Assembly: GCA_013298745.1 (NCBI GenBank)
Contig: JAAFIT010000159.1
Span: 1 to 6,168, forward strand
DNA: 6,168 bases
Reading direction: 5' to 3'
DNA from: Sphingomonadales bacterium
GTDB lineage: Bacteria; Pseudomonadota; Alphaproteobacteria; Sphingomonadales; Sphingomonadaceae
In this document: positions 1 to 6,168 of the stretch, piece by piece
Layout: every line of letters starts with the position of its first letter
Numbering within the stretch: position 1 is the first letter of the stretch
Notes under the pieces: model-generated
What the model was told of the DNA's origin: nothing
The model's database searches: none
What the model saw: the letters and a program-made list of their open reading frames with translations, nothing else
Translations under genes and position numbers: made by a program

Positions 1-273
1 GGGGGTGCGCTGGAACGGCGACATCACCGCCGCCTTGTCGCCCATGCCATGCCAGAAATGATCGAGCTGGGCGCGGGCATGGGCGCGATCGCCCTCCATC
101 AGCCCCTCGCCGCAGACCACTGCGTTCATCGCCCCGGCGCTGGTGCCGCTGATCGCGGCGATCTCGATGCTCTCCTCCTCGAGCAGGCGATCGAGCACGC
201 CCCAGGTGAAGGCGCCATGGCTGCCGCCGCCCTGCAGGGCCAGGTTGAGTTTGCGCACTGTCTTGCTCGCCAT
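1..273 (-). CDS. Patatin-like phospholipase family protein, N-terminal part (partial, runs off window start)
   Basis: The reverse strand reads in frame from an ATG at 273 to the window edge, giving 91 residues with no stop. The family comprises serine lipid acyl hydrolases using a Ser-Asp dyad. Both N-terminal hallmarks are present: the glycine-rich oxyanion loop GGGSHGAF (residues 15-22) and the nucleophile elbow GTSAG (43-47, Ser45). The catalytic Asp (DG[GA] motif) lies beyond the window. No signal peptide is visible, so a cytoplasmic protein is likely. A modest ribosome-binding sequence, GGGAA, lies 7 nt before the ATG. The gene follows the thiolase in the same direction, but a strong inverted repeat separates them, so it may have its own promoter. 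The substrate cannot be told from this fragment. In some alphaproteobacteria, relatives sit by 3-hydroxybutyrate metabolism genes (from memory), which would suit the thiolase neighbour. Confidence 0.85.
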   Translation of the reverse strand, partial: MASKTVRKLNLALQGGGSHGAFTWGVLDRLLEEESIEIAAISGTSAGAMNAVVCGEGLMEGDRAHARAQLDHFWHGMGDKAAVMSPFQRTP

Positions 274-330
274 CGTCACGTTCCCGGTGATTGATGGCGG
301 TTTTCTACAATATCTTGAAGCGAGTCAGAA

Positions 331-402
331 AGGGCCTCCGGCGGGCAGGGGCCGCGCCCCTGCACCCATTCGTGAGGTCAGCCCCTGCCCGCCGGAGGCC
401 CT
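331..402 (-). terminator. Perfect 22-bp inverted repeat, probable terminator after the thiolase gene
   Basis: Bases 331-352 are the exact reverse complement of 381-402, with a 28-nt loop. The left arm begins agggcctccggcgggc. The structure begins 5 nt after the thiolase stop codon on the minus strand and is followed there by TTCTGAC, a short and weak U tract. A very GC-rich stem directly after a stop codon fits an intrinsic terminator or an mRNA 3'-end stabiliser. A second, competing stem exists: 345-351 (gcagggg) can pair with 357-363 (cccctgc) over a 5-nt loop, using part of the same arm. It could instead be one copy of a dispersed repeat. Confidence 0.6.
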
Positions 403-406
403 CTTC

Positions 407-1588
407 TTATGGCCGTTCGACCGCAATCGCCGTGGCTTCGCCGCCGCCGATGCACAGCGCCGCAACCCCGCGCTTGCCGCCGGTCCGCTCCAGTGCCGCC
501 ACCAGCGTTGCGATGATGCGCGCGCCCGAGGCGCCGATCGGGTGGCCGAGCGCAGTGGCGCCGCCATGGATGTTGAGCTTGGCGTGCGGGATGCCGAGAT
601 CGTGCATGGCGATCATCGCGACGGCGGCAAAGGCTTCGTTGACTTCGAACAGATCGACATCGGCGACGGTCCAGCCGGCCTTTTTCAACAGCTTTTCGAT
701 CGCCGGCACCGGCGCTGTGGTGAACTTGCCCGGCTGATGGGCGTGCGCGGCATGGGCGACGATGCGGGCGCGGACCGGTAGGCCGTCGCGGGCGGCAACG
801 CTGGCGCGGGTGAGAACGAGCGCCGCGGCACCATCCGAAATCGACGAGGCGTTGGCGGCGGTGATGGTGCCGTCCTTGGCAAAGGCCGGCTTCAATCCCG
901 GGATCTTGTCGGGGCGGGCCTTGCCGGGCTGTTCGTCGACCGCGACGACCGTATCGCCACCGCGACCAGATACCGTCACCGGCGTCACTTCATCGTCGAA
1001 TGCCCCCGAAGCGATCGCGGCATTGGCGCGGGACAGGCTTTCGATGGCAAAGGCATCCTGGGCGGCGCGGGTGAACTGGTAATCGCGTGCCGATTCCTCG
1101 GCAAAGGCGCCCATCAGCTTGCCCGGATCATAAGCATCTTCCAGCCCGTCGAGATACATCGAATCCTTCACCGCATCATGGCCGATGCGGGCGCCGGCGC
1201 GGTGCTTGGTGAGGAGATAGGGGGCGTTCGACATGCTCTCCATGCCACCGGCGATCATCACTTCGGCAGTGCCGGCGAGTAGCGCGTCATGCGCCATGAT
1301 CGTCGCCTGCATCCCCGATCCGCACATCTTGTTGACGGTCGTTGCCTCCACCGACAGCGGCAATCCGGCACCAAGGGCCGCCTGCCGCGCCGGCGCCTGG
1401 CCGAGGCCGGCGGGCAGCACACAGCCCATGAAAATCGCATCGACCTTGCCGGCATCGACGCCCGAGCGCTCGACGGCTGCCTTCACGGCCACCGCGCCAA
1501 GCGCCGTTGCCGAAACGCCGGCGAGTGCGCCCTGAAAACCGCCCATCGGCGTGCGGGCAAAACCGGTGATGACGATTGCGTCTGTCAT
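407..1588 (-). CDS. Acetyl-CoA acetyltransferase (thiolase, EC 2.3.1.9 type)
   Basis: This 393-residue protein has the normal length of a biosynthetic-type thiolase. Such enzymes reversibly condense two acetyl-CoA into acetoacetyl-CoA in the cytoplasm, for ketone-body, polyhydroxyalkanoate or amino-acid-derived acyl-CoA metabolism. All catalytic elements are in place: nucleophile Cys89 in NKMCGSGMQA, the NEAF motif (317-320), His349 in GGATALGHPIG, and the acid/base Cys379 in CIGGGEA near the C-terminus. The GGMESMSNAPYLL segment (114-126) resembles acetoacetyl-CoA thiolases more than long-chain FadA enzymes, but I cannot fix the chain-length preference. The start is well supported by AGGAAGG about 8 nt before the ATG at 1588. 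A 156-bp spacer filled by a palindrome separates it from gshA upstream. A terminator-like repeat follows it. phaA or atoB would be possible symbols, but neither is certain. Confidence 0.95.
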   Translation of the reverse strand: MTDAIVITGFARTPMGGFQGALAGVSATALGAVAVKAAVERSGVDAGKVDAIFMGCVLPAGLGQAPARQAALGAGLPLSVEATTVNKMCGSGMQATIMAHDALLAGTAEVMIAGGMESMSNAPYLLTKHRAGARIGHDAVKDSMYLDGLEDAYDPGKLMGAFAEESARDYQFTRAAQDAFAIESLSRANAAIASGAFDDEVTPVTVSGRGGDTVVAVDEQPGKARPDKIPGLKPAFAKDGTITAANASSISDGAAALVLTRASVAARDGLPVRARIVAHAAHAHQPGKFTTAPVPAIEKLLKKAGWTVADVDLFEVNEAFAAVAMIAMHDLGIPHAKLNIHGGATALGHPIGASGARIIATLVAALERTGGKRGVAALCIGGGEATAIAVERP

Positions 1589-1609
1589 GTCACATTCCTT
1601 CCTAATCTT

Positions 1610-1740
1610 CCCCCTCCTCCCCCGTGAGCGAAGCTAACGGAGTGTGGGGAGGGTCGGGGTGGGGGCTATGCCCGCGCGCTGCAATAACACCCACCCCGAC
1701 CCTCCCCACTCTAGCGGCTTCGCCGTTGGGGGGAGGGAGA
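1610..1740. repeat. Long imperfect palindrome between gshA and the thiolase, possible dispersed repeat
   Basis: Bases 1644-1663 (gtggggagggtcggggtggg) are the exact reverse complement of 1690-1709, with a 26-nt centre. Similarity continues outward with mismatches: 1611-1640 (C-rich run, then gcgaagc and acgg) resembles the reverse complement of 1711-1739 (cggcttcgccg, then a G-rich run). Each half is thus about 50-55 nt. The right half holds its own small hairpin (cggc 1715-1718 with gccg 1722-1725). The element starts about 4 nt past the gshA stop and ends about 10 nt before the thiolase ribosome-binding site. No U tract follows on the minus strand. C-rich/G-rich repeats of this look are familiar from sphingomonad intergenic regions (recollection, not a search), so a REP- or MITE-like element is the favoured reading. 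Confidence 0.7.
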
Positions 1741-1744
1741 AATG

Positions 1745-3118
1745 TCAGTAACTCTCCGTCTCGTAAACGTGTCGCACATCGCCGCCCCAGGCGCCGTGAT
1801 AGAGCGCCAGCATCCGGTCGGCGTTGGTCAGGCCGCTGGCGGCGATTTCGCGCAGCGGATTGAGGAAGCCTTGCTCGGTGTCGCCCATGCGGTTCTGGCG
1901 GTTGCGGCGGGCAAGGCCGGCATCGGCGATGGCGAGCACCTGTTTGGCAAGGTCCTGCAGCGTCCCGCCATTGGGGCTCGCCGCCTTTAGCGCGAGGCGC
2001 GGGACTTCGGTGCGCAGCCGGTCATGATCGGCCTGGGTCCAGGCCTTGACCAGCTGCCACGCCGCGTCGAGCGCGACATCATCGTAGAGCAACCCGACCC
2101 AGAACGCCGGCAGCGCACAGATGCGATCCCAGCGCCCGCCATCGGCGCCGCGCATTTCGAGATAGCCCTTCAGCCGGACTTCGGGGAAGGCGGTGGACAG
2201 GTGATCCTTCCAGTCACCGAGCCTGGGCTTTTCGCCGGGCAGGACGGAGAGCTTGCCATCGAGGAAGTCGCGGAAGCTGAGGCCAGCCGCGTCGATATAT
2301 TTGCCGTCGCGATAGACAAAGTACATCGGCACATCGAGCGCATAGTCGGTGTAGCGCTCGAACCCGAACCCATCTTCGAACACGAAGGGCAGGGTGCCGG
2401 TGCGCGCCGGATCGGTATCGGTCCAGATATGGCTGCGGAAGGATTTGAAGCCGTTGGGCTTGCCTTCGGTGAAGGGCGAATTGGCGAACAAGGCGGTGGC
2501 CAGCGGTTGCAGCGCCATCGACACGCGGAACTTCAGCACCATGTCGGCTTCGGACGCGTAATCGAGGTTGGTCTGGATGGTGCAGGTGCGCAGCATCATG
2601 TCGAGGCCGAGGTTGCCGACGCGCGGCATGTGCGCCCGCATGATGACATAACGGCCCTTGGGCATCACCGGCAGGTCGGCGCGTGCCTTGTCGGGCCAGA
2701 AACCCAGCGACAGGAAGCCAAGGCCCAACCGATCCCCGACTTCGCGGCATTGTGCCAGATGGCGGTTCGATTCGGCGCAGGTTTCGTGGAGCGAATCGAG
2801 CGCCGCGCCGGAAAGCTCGAATTGCCCGGCGGGTTCAAGGCTGATCGCGCCATCCTTGCCCTTCATGGCGATGACGTGACCGCCTTCGGTAACCGGCTCC
2901 CAGCCGAATGCCTCCATGCCCTTCAACAGGTCGCGAATGCCGCCGGGCTCGTCATAGCTCGGGGCGCCATTGTCGCTCAGCCGATAGACGAACTTTTCAT
3001 GCTCGGTACCGATCCGCCACGCGGCTTTCGGCTTGTTGCCCTTTTCAAACACGCCGATCAGTTGATCGCGGGTTTCGATTGGGGCGTCATCGCCCTTGGC
3101 TGCGACCTGATTGCTCAT
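1745..3118 (-). CDS. gshA: Glutamate--cysteine ligase (EC 6.3.2.2), alphaproteobacterial/plant type
   Basis: The enzyme joins glutamate and cysteine with ATP to form gamma-glutamylcysteine, the first step of glutathione synthesis, in the cytosol. From the ATG at 3118 it has 457 residues, usual for the GCS2-type family of alphaproteobacteria and plants. Conserved blocks in order are IGTEHEKF (37-43, active-site Glu), SLEPAGQFELSGA (93-105), RTCTIQTNLDY (177-187), SHIWTDTDPARTG (229-241) and YLEMRGAD (319-326). Four cysteines (114, 124, 179, 334) are present; I do not assign a plant-like redox disulfide. The frame stays open upstream to an ATG at 3199, but the 27 extra residues are Pro/Arg-rich and unlike the family, while the MSNQV start leads into the usual ETRDQL entry. 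No candidate start has a good ribosome-binding site. It is divergent from the amidohydrolase and upstream of the palindrome. Confidence 0.95.
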   Translation of the reverse strand: MSNQVAAKGDDAPIETRDQLIGVFEKGNKPKAAWRIGTEHEKFVYRLSDNGAPSYDEPGGIRDLLKGMEAFGWEPVTEGGHVIAMKGKDGAISLEPAGQFELSGAALDSLHETCAESNRHLAQCREVGDRLGLGFLSLGFWPDKARADLPVMPKGRYVIMRAHMPRVGNLGLDMMLRTCTIQTNLDYASEADMVLKFRVSMALQPLATALFANSPFTEGKPNGFKSFRSHIWTDTDPARTGTLPFVFEDGFGFERYTDYALDVPMYFVYRDGKYIDAAGLSFRDFLDGKLSVLPGEKPRLGDWKDHLSTAFPEVRLKGYLEMRGADGGRWDRICALPAFWVGLLYDDVALDAAWQLVKAWTQADHDRLRTEVPRLALKAASPNGGTLQDLAKQVLAIADAGLARRNRQNRMGDTEQGFLNPLREIAASGLTNADRMLALYHGAWGGDVRHVYETESY

Positions 3119-3253
3119 GGCAAACGCCATAGCCGGGCAGCGACGGCGAGGCAATTGAGTGGGGCTTGAAATCGCGGCGATCGGCTTGGCGATAGTCATA
3201 GGTGGGGGTGTGCCCAGTCTGTGGCATCATCAACTATTCTCAGGAGAGACGAC
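3119..3253. promoter_or_regulatory. Divergent intergenic region carrying the start signals of gshA and the amidohydrolase
   Basis: These 135 bp separate two genes read outward, so promoters for both are expected here. For gshA, a minus-strand candidate is TTGCCT (3149-3154) and TATGGC (3126-3131) with a 17-bp spacer. It would place the transcript start at or next to the ATG at 3118. For the amidohydrolase, ttgaaa (3166-3171) and gatagt (3191-3196) are 19 bp apart, which is poor. I see no clear operator palindrome. The region is necessary by layout, but the individual boxes are weak matches. Confidence 0.35.
3242..3247 (+). promoter_or_regulatory. Ribosome-binding site that fixes the amidohydrolase start
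   Basis: The purine run aggaga lies 6 nt upstream of the ATG at 3254. It is by far the best Shine-Dalgarno match near this gene. It favours 3254 over the upstream in-frame ATG at 3221, which would put this site inside the coding sequence. Confidence 0.75.
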
Positions 3254-4996
3254 ATGCACGACATGGTCATTCGCGGCGGCACGATTGTCGATGGCACCGG
3301 GGCTCCGGCCTTCACTGGCGACGTTGCCATCGATGGCGGTCGCATCAGCGCCGTCGGCACGATCACGGCCAAAGGCCGCGAGGAGATCGACGCCACCGGC
3401 CTGCATGTCACCCCCGGCTTTGTCGATATCCATACCCATTATGACGGCCAGGCGACCTGGGACTCCGAAATGGCGCCGTCGTCGTGGCACGGAGTCACCA
3501 CAGTCGTCATGGGCAATTGCGGCGTCGGCTTTGCCCCGGCCAAGCCCGACAAGCATGACTGGCTGATTGGCCTGATGGAGGGCGTCGAGGATATTCCCGG
3601 CACCGCGCTCGCCGAAGGCATGAGCTGGAACTGGGAAACCTTCCCCGAATATATGGACGCGCTCGCCGAACGGCCGCGCACCATCGATGTCGCGACTCAT
3701 GTGCCGCACGGCGCCGTCCGCGCCTATGTGATGGGCGAGCGTGGCGCCCGCAACGAAGCGCCGACCGAGCATGAAATCGCCCAGATGAGTGCGATAGTCG
3801 AGGAGGGCCTTAAATCCGGCGCACTCGGCTTTTCCACCTCGCGCACCGTCCTCCACAAATCGATCGACGGCGAAGTCGTCCCCGGTACGACTGCCACCAA
3901 GGAGGAACTGATCGGCATCGGCCGCGCCGTCGCCCGCGCCGGCCATGGCGTCTTCGAAATGGCCAGCGACCTGCGCCGCGAATGGGATGAATTCGGCTGG
4001 ATGGGCGCGCTTTCGAAGGAAACCGGGCTGCCCGTCACCTTCGCCATGCTGCAGAGCATCGCCAAGGAACTGCCCTGGGAAGAGCAGATGTCCGAAACGG
4101 CGAAATGGAATGCCGAAGGCGCCAACATCGTCGCCCAGATCGCCCTGCGCGGCAACGGCATCCTGATGGCGTGGCGCGGTACCGTCCACCCGTTCAAGTT
4201 CAAGCCGTCATGGGCCGAAATCGAGTCCGCGCCCTGGTCCGAACAATGGGCGAAGATTTCCGATCCGGCCTGGAAGGCCAAGCTGCTCGCCGAGCCGGAC
4301 GTGATCCCGGAAAGCGACGTGCAGGCGCTGCTCTATGCCGTCGCGATGGGCTTCAACCTCCATTACGAAATGGGCGAGGACTTCAACTACGAACCGACCC
4401 AGACCGAAACCATCGCCGCCCGCGCCGCGGCGGCTGGCGTCAGCCCGGCGGAATACACCTATGACCTGTTGTCGGCGAACGACGGCACCGGCTTCATCTA
4501 CTTCCCGATCCTGAACTATGCCGATGGCAATCTCGATTTTGTCGAAGGGCTGCTGCAGCGCGACGATATCGTCATCTCGCTGTCGGATGGCGGCGCGCAT
4601 TGCGGCACCATCTGCGACGCCGCCTCGCCGACCTTCCTGCTCCAGCATTGGGTGCGCGATCGCAAGCGCGGCACCGTCACCATCGAAAATGCCATCAAGC
4701 GCCAGTGCAGCGACACCGCGCGGCTTTATGGCATGAACGACCGCGGCCAGCTGGTGCCGGGGATGTTGGCGGACATCAACCTGATCGACATGGCGGCATT
4801 GAAGCTCGGCAAGCCCTGGATGGCGTTCGATCTGCCCGCCGGTGGCAAGCGATTGCTGCAGAAGGCCGATGGCTATGTCGCGACCATCAAGAACGGCGTC
4901 GTCACCTTCCGCAACGGCACGATGACCGGCGCCCTGCCGGGGTCGCTGGTCCGGGGGCCGCAAGCGTCGCCGGTCGTCGCAATGGCGGCCGAATAA
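3254..4996 (+). CDS. Amidohydrolase family 3 protein, N-acyl-D-amino-acid deacylase-like
   Basis: This 580-residue protein belongs to the amidohydrolase superfamily, near D-aminoacylases, which hydrolyse N-acyl-D-amino acids at a metal centre. It opens with the small beta-domain typical of the family ([17 protein letters not shown]), enters the barrel at [12 protein letters not shown] with the HxH ligands His60 and His62, and has Cys89 in [10 protein letters not shown], where D-aminoacylases carry a metal-binding cysteine. The late SDGGAHCG block (444-451) gives the catalytic Asp445. [10 protein letters not shown] (503-512) marks the return to the beta-domain. Expected mid-barrel histidine ligands are not seen: the equivalent segments read FEMASDL (234-240) and VTFAMLQS (261-268). 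The true substrate is therefore uncertain, and a D-amino acid amide is only a family guess. There is no signal peptide. It is the only plus-strand gene, convergent with its downstream neighbour. Confidence 0.9.
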   Translation: MHDMVIRGGTIVDGTGAPAFTGDVAIDGGRISAVGTITAKGREEIDATGLHVTPGFVDIHTHYDGQATWDSEMAPSSWHGVTTVVMGNCGVGFAPAKPDKHDWLIGLMEGVEDIPGTALAEGMSWNWETFPEYMDALAERPRTIDVATHVPHGAVRAYVMGERGARNEAPTEHEIAQMSAIVEEGLKSGALGFSTSRTVLHKSIDGEVVPGTTATKEELIGIGRAVARAGHGVFEMASDLRREWDEFGWMGALSKETGLPVTFAMLQSIAKELPWEEQMSETAKWNAEGANIVAQIALRGNGILMAWRGTVHPFKFKPSWAEIESAPWSEQWAKISDPAWKAKLLAEPDVIPESDVQALLYAVAMGFNLHYEMGEDFNYEPTQTETIAARAAAAGVSPAEYTYDLLSANDGTGFIYFPILNYADGNLDFVEGLLQRDDIVISLSDGGAHCGTICDAASPTFLLQHWVRDRKRGTVTIENAIKRQCSDTARLYGMNDRGQLVPGMLADINLIDMAALKLGKPWMAFDLPAGGKRLLQKADGYVATIKNGVVTFRNGTMTGALPGSLVRGPQASPVVAMAAE

Positions 4997-5012
4997 CGCT
5001 CAGCGGTTCGGC
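4988..5012. terminator. Hairpin spanning both convergent stop codons, possible weak bidirectional terminator
   Basis: Bases 4988-4993 (gccgaa) pair with 5007-5012 (ttcggc), and inside them cgc (4997-4999) pairs with gcg (5003-5005) around a 3-nt loop. The amidohydrolase TAA (4994-4996) lies in the internal bulge. The minus-strand TGA of the membrane protein (5000-5002) forms the loop. No T tract follows on either side, so classical intrinsic termination is doubtful. Confidence 0.3.
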
Positions 5013-5545
5013 GCTGTTCGCGCGGCAAGGACGGCGCCGAAGATCACCACGGCGATGCCGACGAGTTCGAGCACCACATGGAGTCGCAGCCCGAGCACCG
5101 GCGCGCGCAAGGCTGTGTCGAAGTGGTGGAACGATGCGGCGCGTATCAGCACGAACGCGCCAAGCATCGTCAGGCCGCCAAGGGTGATGAATACCGGCAG
5201 TCTCAGCCCGCGCACAAACCAGGCTGTCGCGGCGCCAAGCACTGACATGCTGACGATCGAGGCGATGATGAAGTTGCGCTGAAAGGCGCGGCGTTCGGCA
5301 TACCAGCCGCCATCGCGCGCCATCTGGCGGCCCCAGGCTGTCAGGGCAGTTTGCAGATCAAGCTGCTTGTTGATGCCGAGCGCCAGCATGACGAGACCCG
5401 CGAACAACCAGAACAATCGCTCGCGCCGCGTCGCGACGGTGCGCGATTGGCGCCAGCACAAAAAGGCGCCAACAAGGTAACCGGCCACCGCCACCCATGG
5501 CAGCGTGCCGGCATCCCCGCTGGCCCAAACATGTCCTTCGCCCAT
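5000..5545 (-). CDS. Five-helix membrane protein of unknown function
   Basis: I do not recognise a named family. The 181-residue product has about five hydrophobic segments, at roughly 15-32, 43-61, 91-110, 115-135 and 152-174, so it is most likely an inner-membrane protein. Distinctive polar stretches are INKQLDLQTALT (58-69) at the end of helix 2, the loop GRQMARDGGWYAERRAFQR (72-90), and RAASFHHFDTAL (135-146) before the last helix; the two adjacent histidines are 140 and 141. No enzyme motif is visible. The ATG at 5545 is supported by an in-frame TAG 15 bp upstream, although no ribosome-binding site precedes it. The gene starts 44 bp after rsmE on the same strand, so co-transcription with rsmE is likely. 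Its end is 3 bp from the end of the amidohydrolase gene. Confidence 0.8.
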   Translation of the reverse strand: MGEGHVWASGDAGTLPWVAVAGYLVGAFLCWRQSRTVATRRERLFWLFAGLVMLALGINKQLDLQTALTAWGRQMARDGGWYAERRAFQRNFIIASIVSMSVLGAATAWFVRGLRLPVFITLGGLTMLGAFVLIRAASFHHFDTALRAPVLGLRLHVVLELVGIAVVIFGAVLAARTAPNR

Positions 5546-5589
5546 AACGGTCGCAGACTAACCGCGGCCCTGTTGCTGCGCCAGAGGTT

Positions 5590-6168
5590 TCAGCCCTCGC
5601 CAGTGATCGCTTGCCATACTGCCACCGCCGCCACGGCAGCGGTATCGGCGCGCAGGATGCGCGGGCCAAGACTCGCCGCGCGGGCTTCGGGAAGGGCGCG
5701 GATCGCGGCGCGTTCTTCGGGCGTGAAACCGCCCTCCGGGCCGATCAGGATCGCTGCCGGCGCCGGTGCATGGGCGCACAGCCCGGCAAGCGATTCGCCG
5801 CCGCTTTCATCGGCAAAAATCAGCGTGCGGCCGGCGGGCCAGTCCTTCAGCAGCGCCGCCAGCGTCACCGGTTCCACCATCTCGGGAAGGGCAGTTCGGC
5901 CGCATTGTTCGGCGGCTTCGACCATGTGGGCGCGAAGCCGATCGAGGTTCAATTTGTCGACGATGGTGCGGCGGGTGATGACCGGTAGGAAGCGCGATAC
6001 TCCCAGCTCGCAGGCCTTTTCCGCGACCCAATCGATACGGCCGCGCTTCAAGGGCGCGGCGCACAGCCACAGGTCAGGCACCGATTCCTGCGGTGCCGAC
6101 TGGCCGTCGAGGCTGACAACCACCGCCTTCTTGCCGACCGATACCACCCGCGCCGCCCATTCGCCGCT
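5590..6168 (-). CDS. rsmE: 16S rRNA (uracil-1498-N3)-methyltransferase, C-terminal part (partial at window end)
   Basis: The enzyme methylates N3 of U1498 in helix 44 of 16S rRNA, using S-adenosylmethionine, on the assembled 30S subunit. The window holds the last 192 residues. Full proteins are about 240, so roughly the first 50 are missing. The fragment begins SGEWAAR, the end of the small N-terminal RNA-binding domain. The SPOUT catalytic domain follows, with VAEKACELGV (48-57), EAAEQCGR (84-91), IGPEGGF (142-148) and LGPRILRADTA (167-177) in fragment numbering; the last two build the knotted SAM pocket. The frame is open to the window edge, so a GTG at 6147 is internal and not a start. The membrane-protein gene follows after 44 bp. 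Confidence 0.95.
   Translation of the reverse strand, partial: SGEWAARVVSVGKKAVVVSLDGQSAPQESVPDLWLCAAPLKRGRIDWVAEKACELGVSRFLPVITRRTIVDKLNLDRLRAHMVEAAEQCGRTALPEMVEPVTLAALLKDWPAGRTLIFADESGGESLAGLCAHAPAPAAILIGPEGGFTPEERAAIRALPEARAASLGPRILRADTAAVAAVAVWQAITGEG

Noticed and set aside
143..781. Plus-strand open frames across the patatin start and thiolase end
   Set aside because: They run through the inverted repeat and opposite two recognisable genes, and are low-complexity Ala/Arg/Pro-rich.
1610..1740. The palindrome as a classical rho-independent terminator of gshA
   Set aside because: No U tract follows on the minus strand and the arms are far longer than a usual terminator, so a repeat element is the better description, though some effect on termination is possible.
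2024..3169. A 381-residue plus-strand open frame opposite gshA
   Set aside because: It is antisense to a firmly identified gene, its composition is the usual mirror of GC-rich codons (Ala, Gly, Arg, His, Gln), and it shows no family motif.
3119..3199. Longer gshA N-terminus from the ATG at 3199
   Set aside because: The 27 added residues are unlike the family, have no ribosome-binding site, and would occupy most of the divergent promoter region.
3221..3253. Upstream amidohydrolase start at 3221
   Set aside because: The strong aggaga site directly before the ATG at 3254 and the family-typical MVIRGG opening favour the later start.
3230..4189. A 319-residue minus-strand open frame opposite the amidohydrolase
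   Set aside because: It mirrors the codon pattern of the real gene, shows no motif, and overlaps the amidohydrolase over nearly all its length.
5341..5532. Minus-strand 63-residue frame preceded by an AAGGA-like sequence inside the membrane-protein gene
   Set aside because: It overlaps the membrane-protein gene out of frame, is Arg/Ser/Cys-rich, and the purine motif is simply part of that gene's second to fourth codons.
6145..6147. GTG as a start for rsmE
   Set aside because: The frame continues to the window edge with GEWAAR, typical of the RsmE N-terminal domain, so the GTG is an internal valine codon.

Overview
The window is GC-rich (clearly above 60% by eye), gene-dense chromosomal DNA. 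It most likely comes from an alphaproteobacterium, probably a sphingomonad. This rests on the alphaproteobacterial/plant-type GshA, the RsmE and GshA genes lying close together, the G+C-loaded codon use, and the C-rich/G-rich palindromic repeat between genes. The organism call is inference, not a database result.

Layout, left to right: (1) the 5' end of a patatin-like phospholipase gene on the minus strand, cut off by the window start (1-273). (2) A spacer with a perfect 22-bp inverted repeat that looks like a terminator for the gene upstream (331-402). (3) A complete acetyl-CoA acetyltransferase (thiolase), minus strand (407-1588). (4) A spacer almost filled by a long imperfect palindrome with a perfect 20-bp core (1610-1740). 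(5) A complete glutamate--cysteine ligase gshA, minus strand (1745-3118). (6) A 135-bp divergent intergenic region (3119-3253). (7) The only plus-strand gene, an amidohydrolase annotated by family as an N-acyl-D-amino-acid deacylase (3254-4996). (8) A five-helix membrane protein of unknown function on the minus strand, whose stop lies 3 bp from the stop of the amidohydrolase (5000-5545). (9) The 3' part of rsmE, the 16S rRNA m3U1498 methyltransferase, minus strand, cut by the window end (5590-6168).

How the genes relate: RsmE is a ribosome-maturation enzyme, and the membrane protein follows it closely enough to share its transcript. GshA makes gamma-glutamylcysteine, the first step of glutathione synthesis. 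The thiolase handles acetyl-CoA/acetoacetyl-CoA, and with the patatin-like gene it may belong to a short-chain acyl or polyhydroxyalkanoate neighbourhood. The amidohydrolase stands alone in the opposite orientation and appears to interrupt an otherwise co-directional minus-strand series.

I found no CRISPR array, tRNA, rRNA, insertion sequence, toxin-antitoxin pair or phage gene. The window is mostly housekeeping. The points most worth a second look are the amidohydrolase's apparent loss of two family metal-ligand histidines, the two intergenic palindromes, a hairpin enclosing both convergent stop codons, and a possible leaderless gshA start. I do not see an undescribed multi-gene system here.
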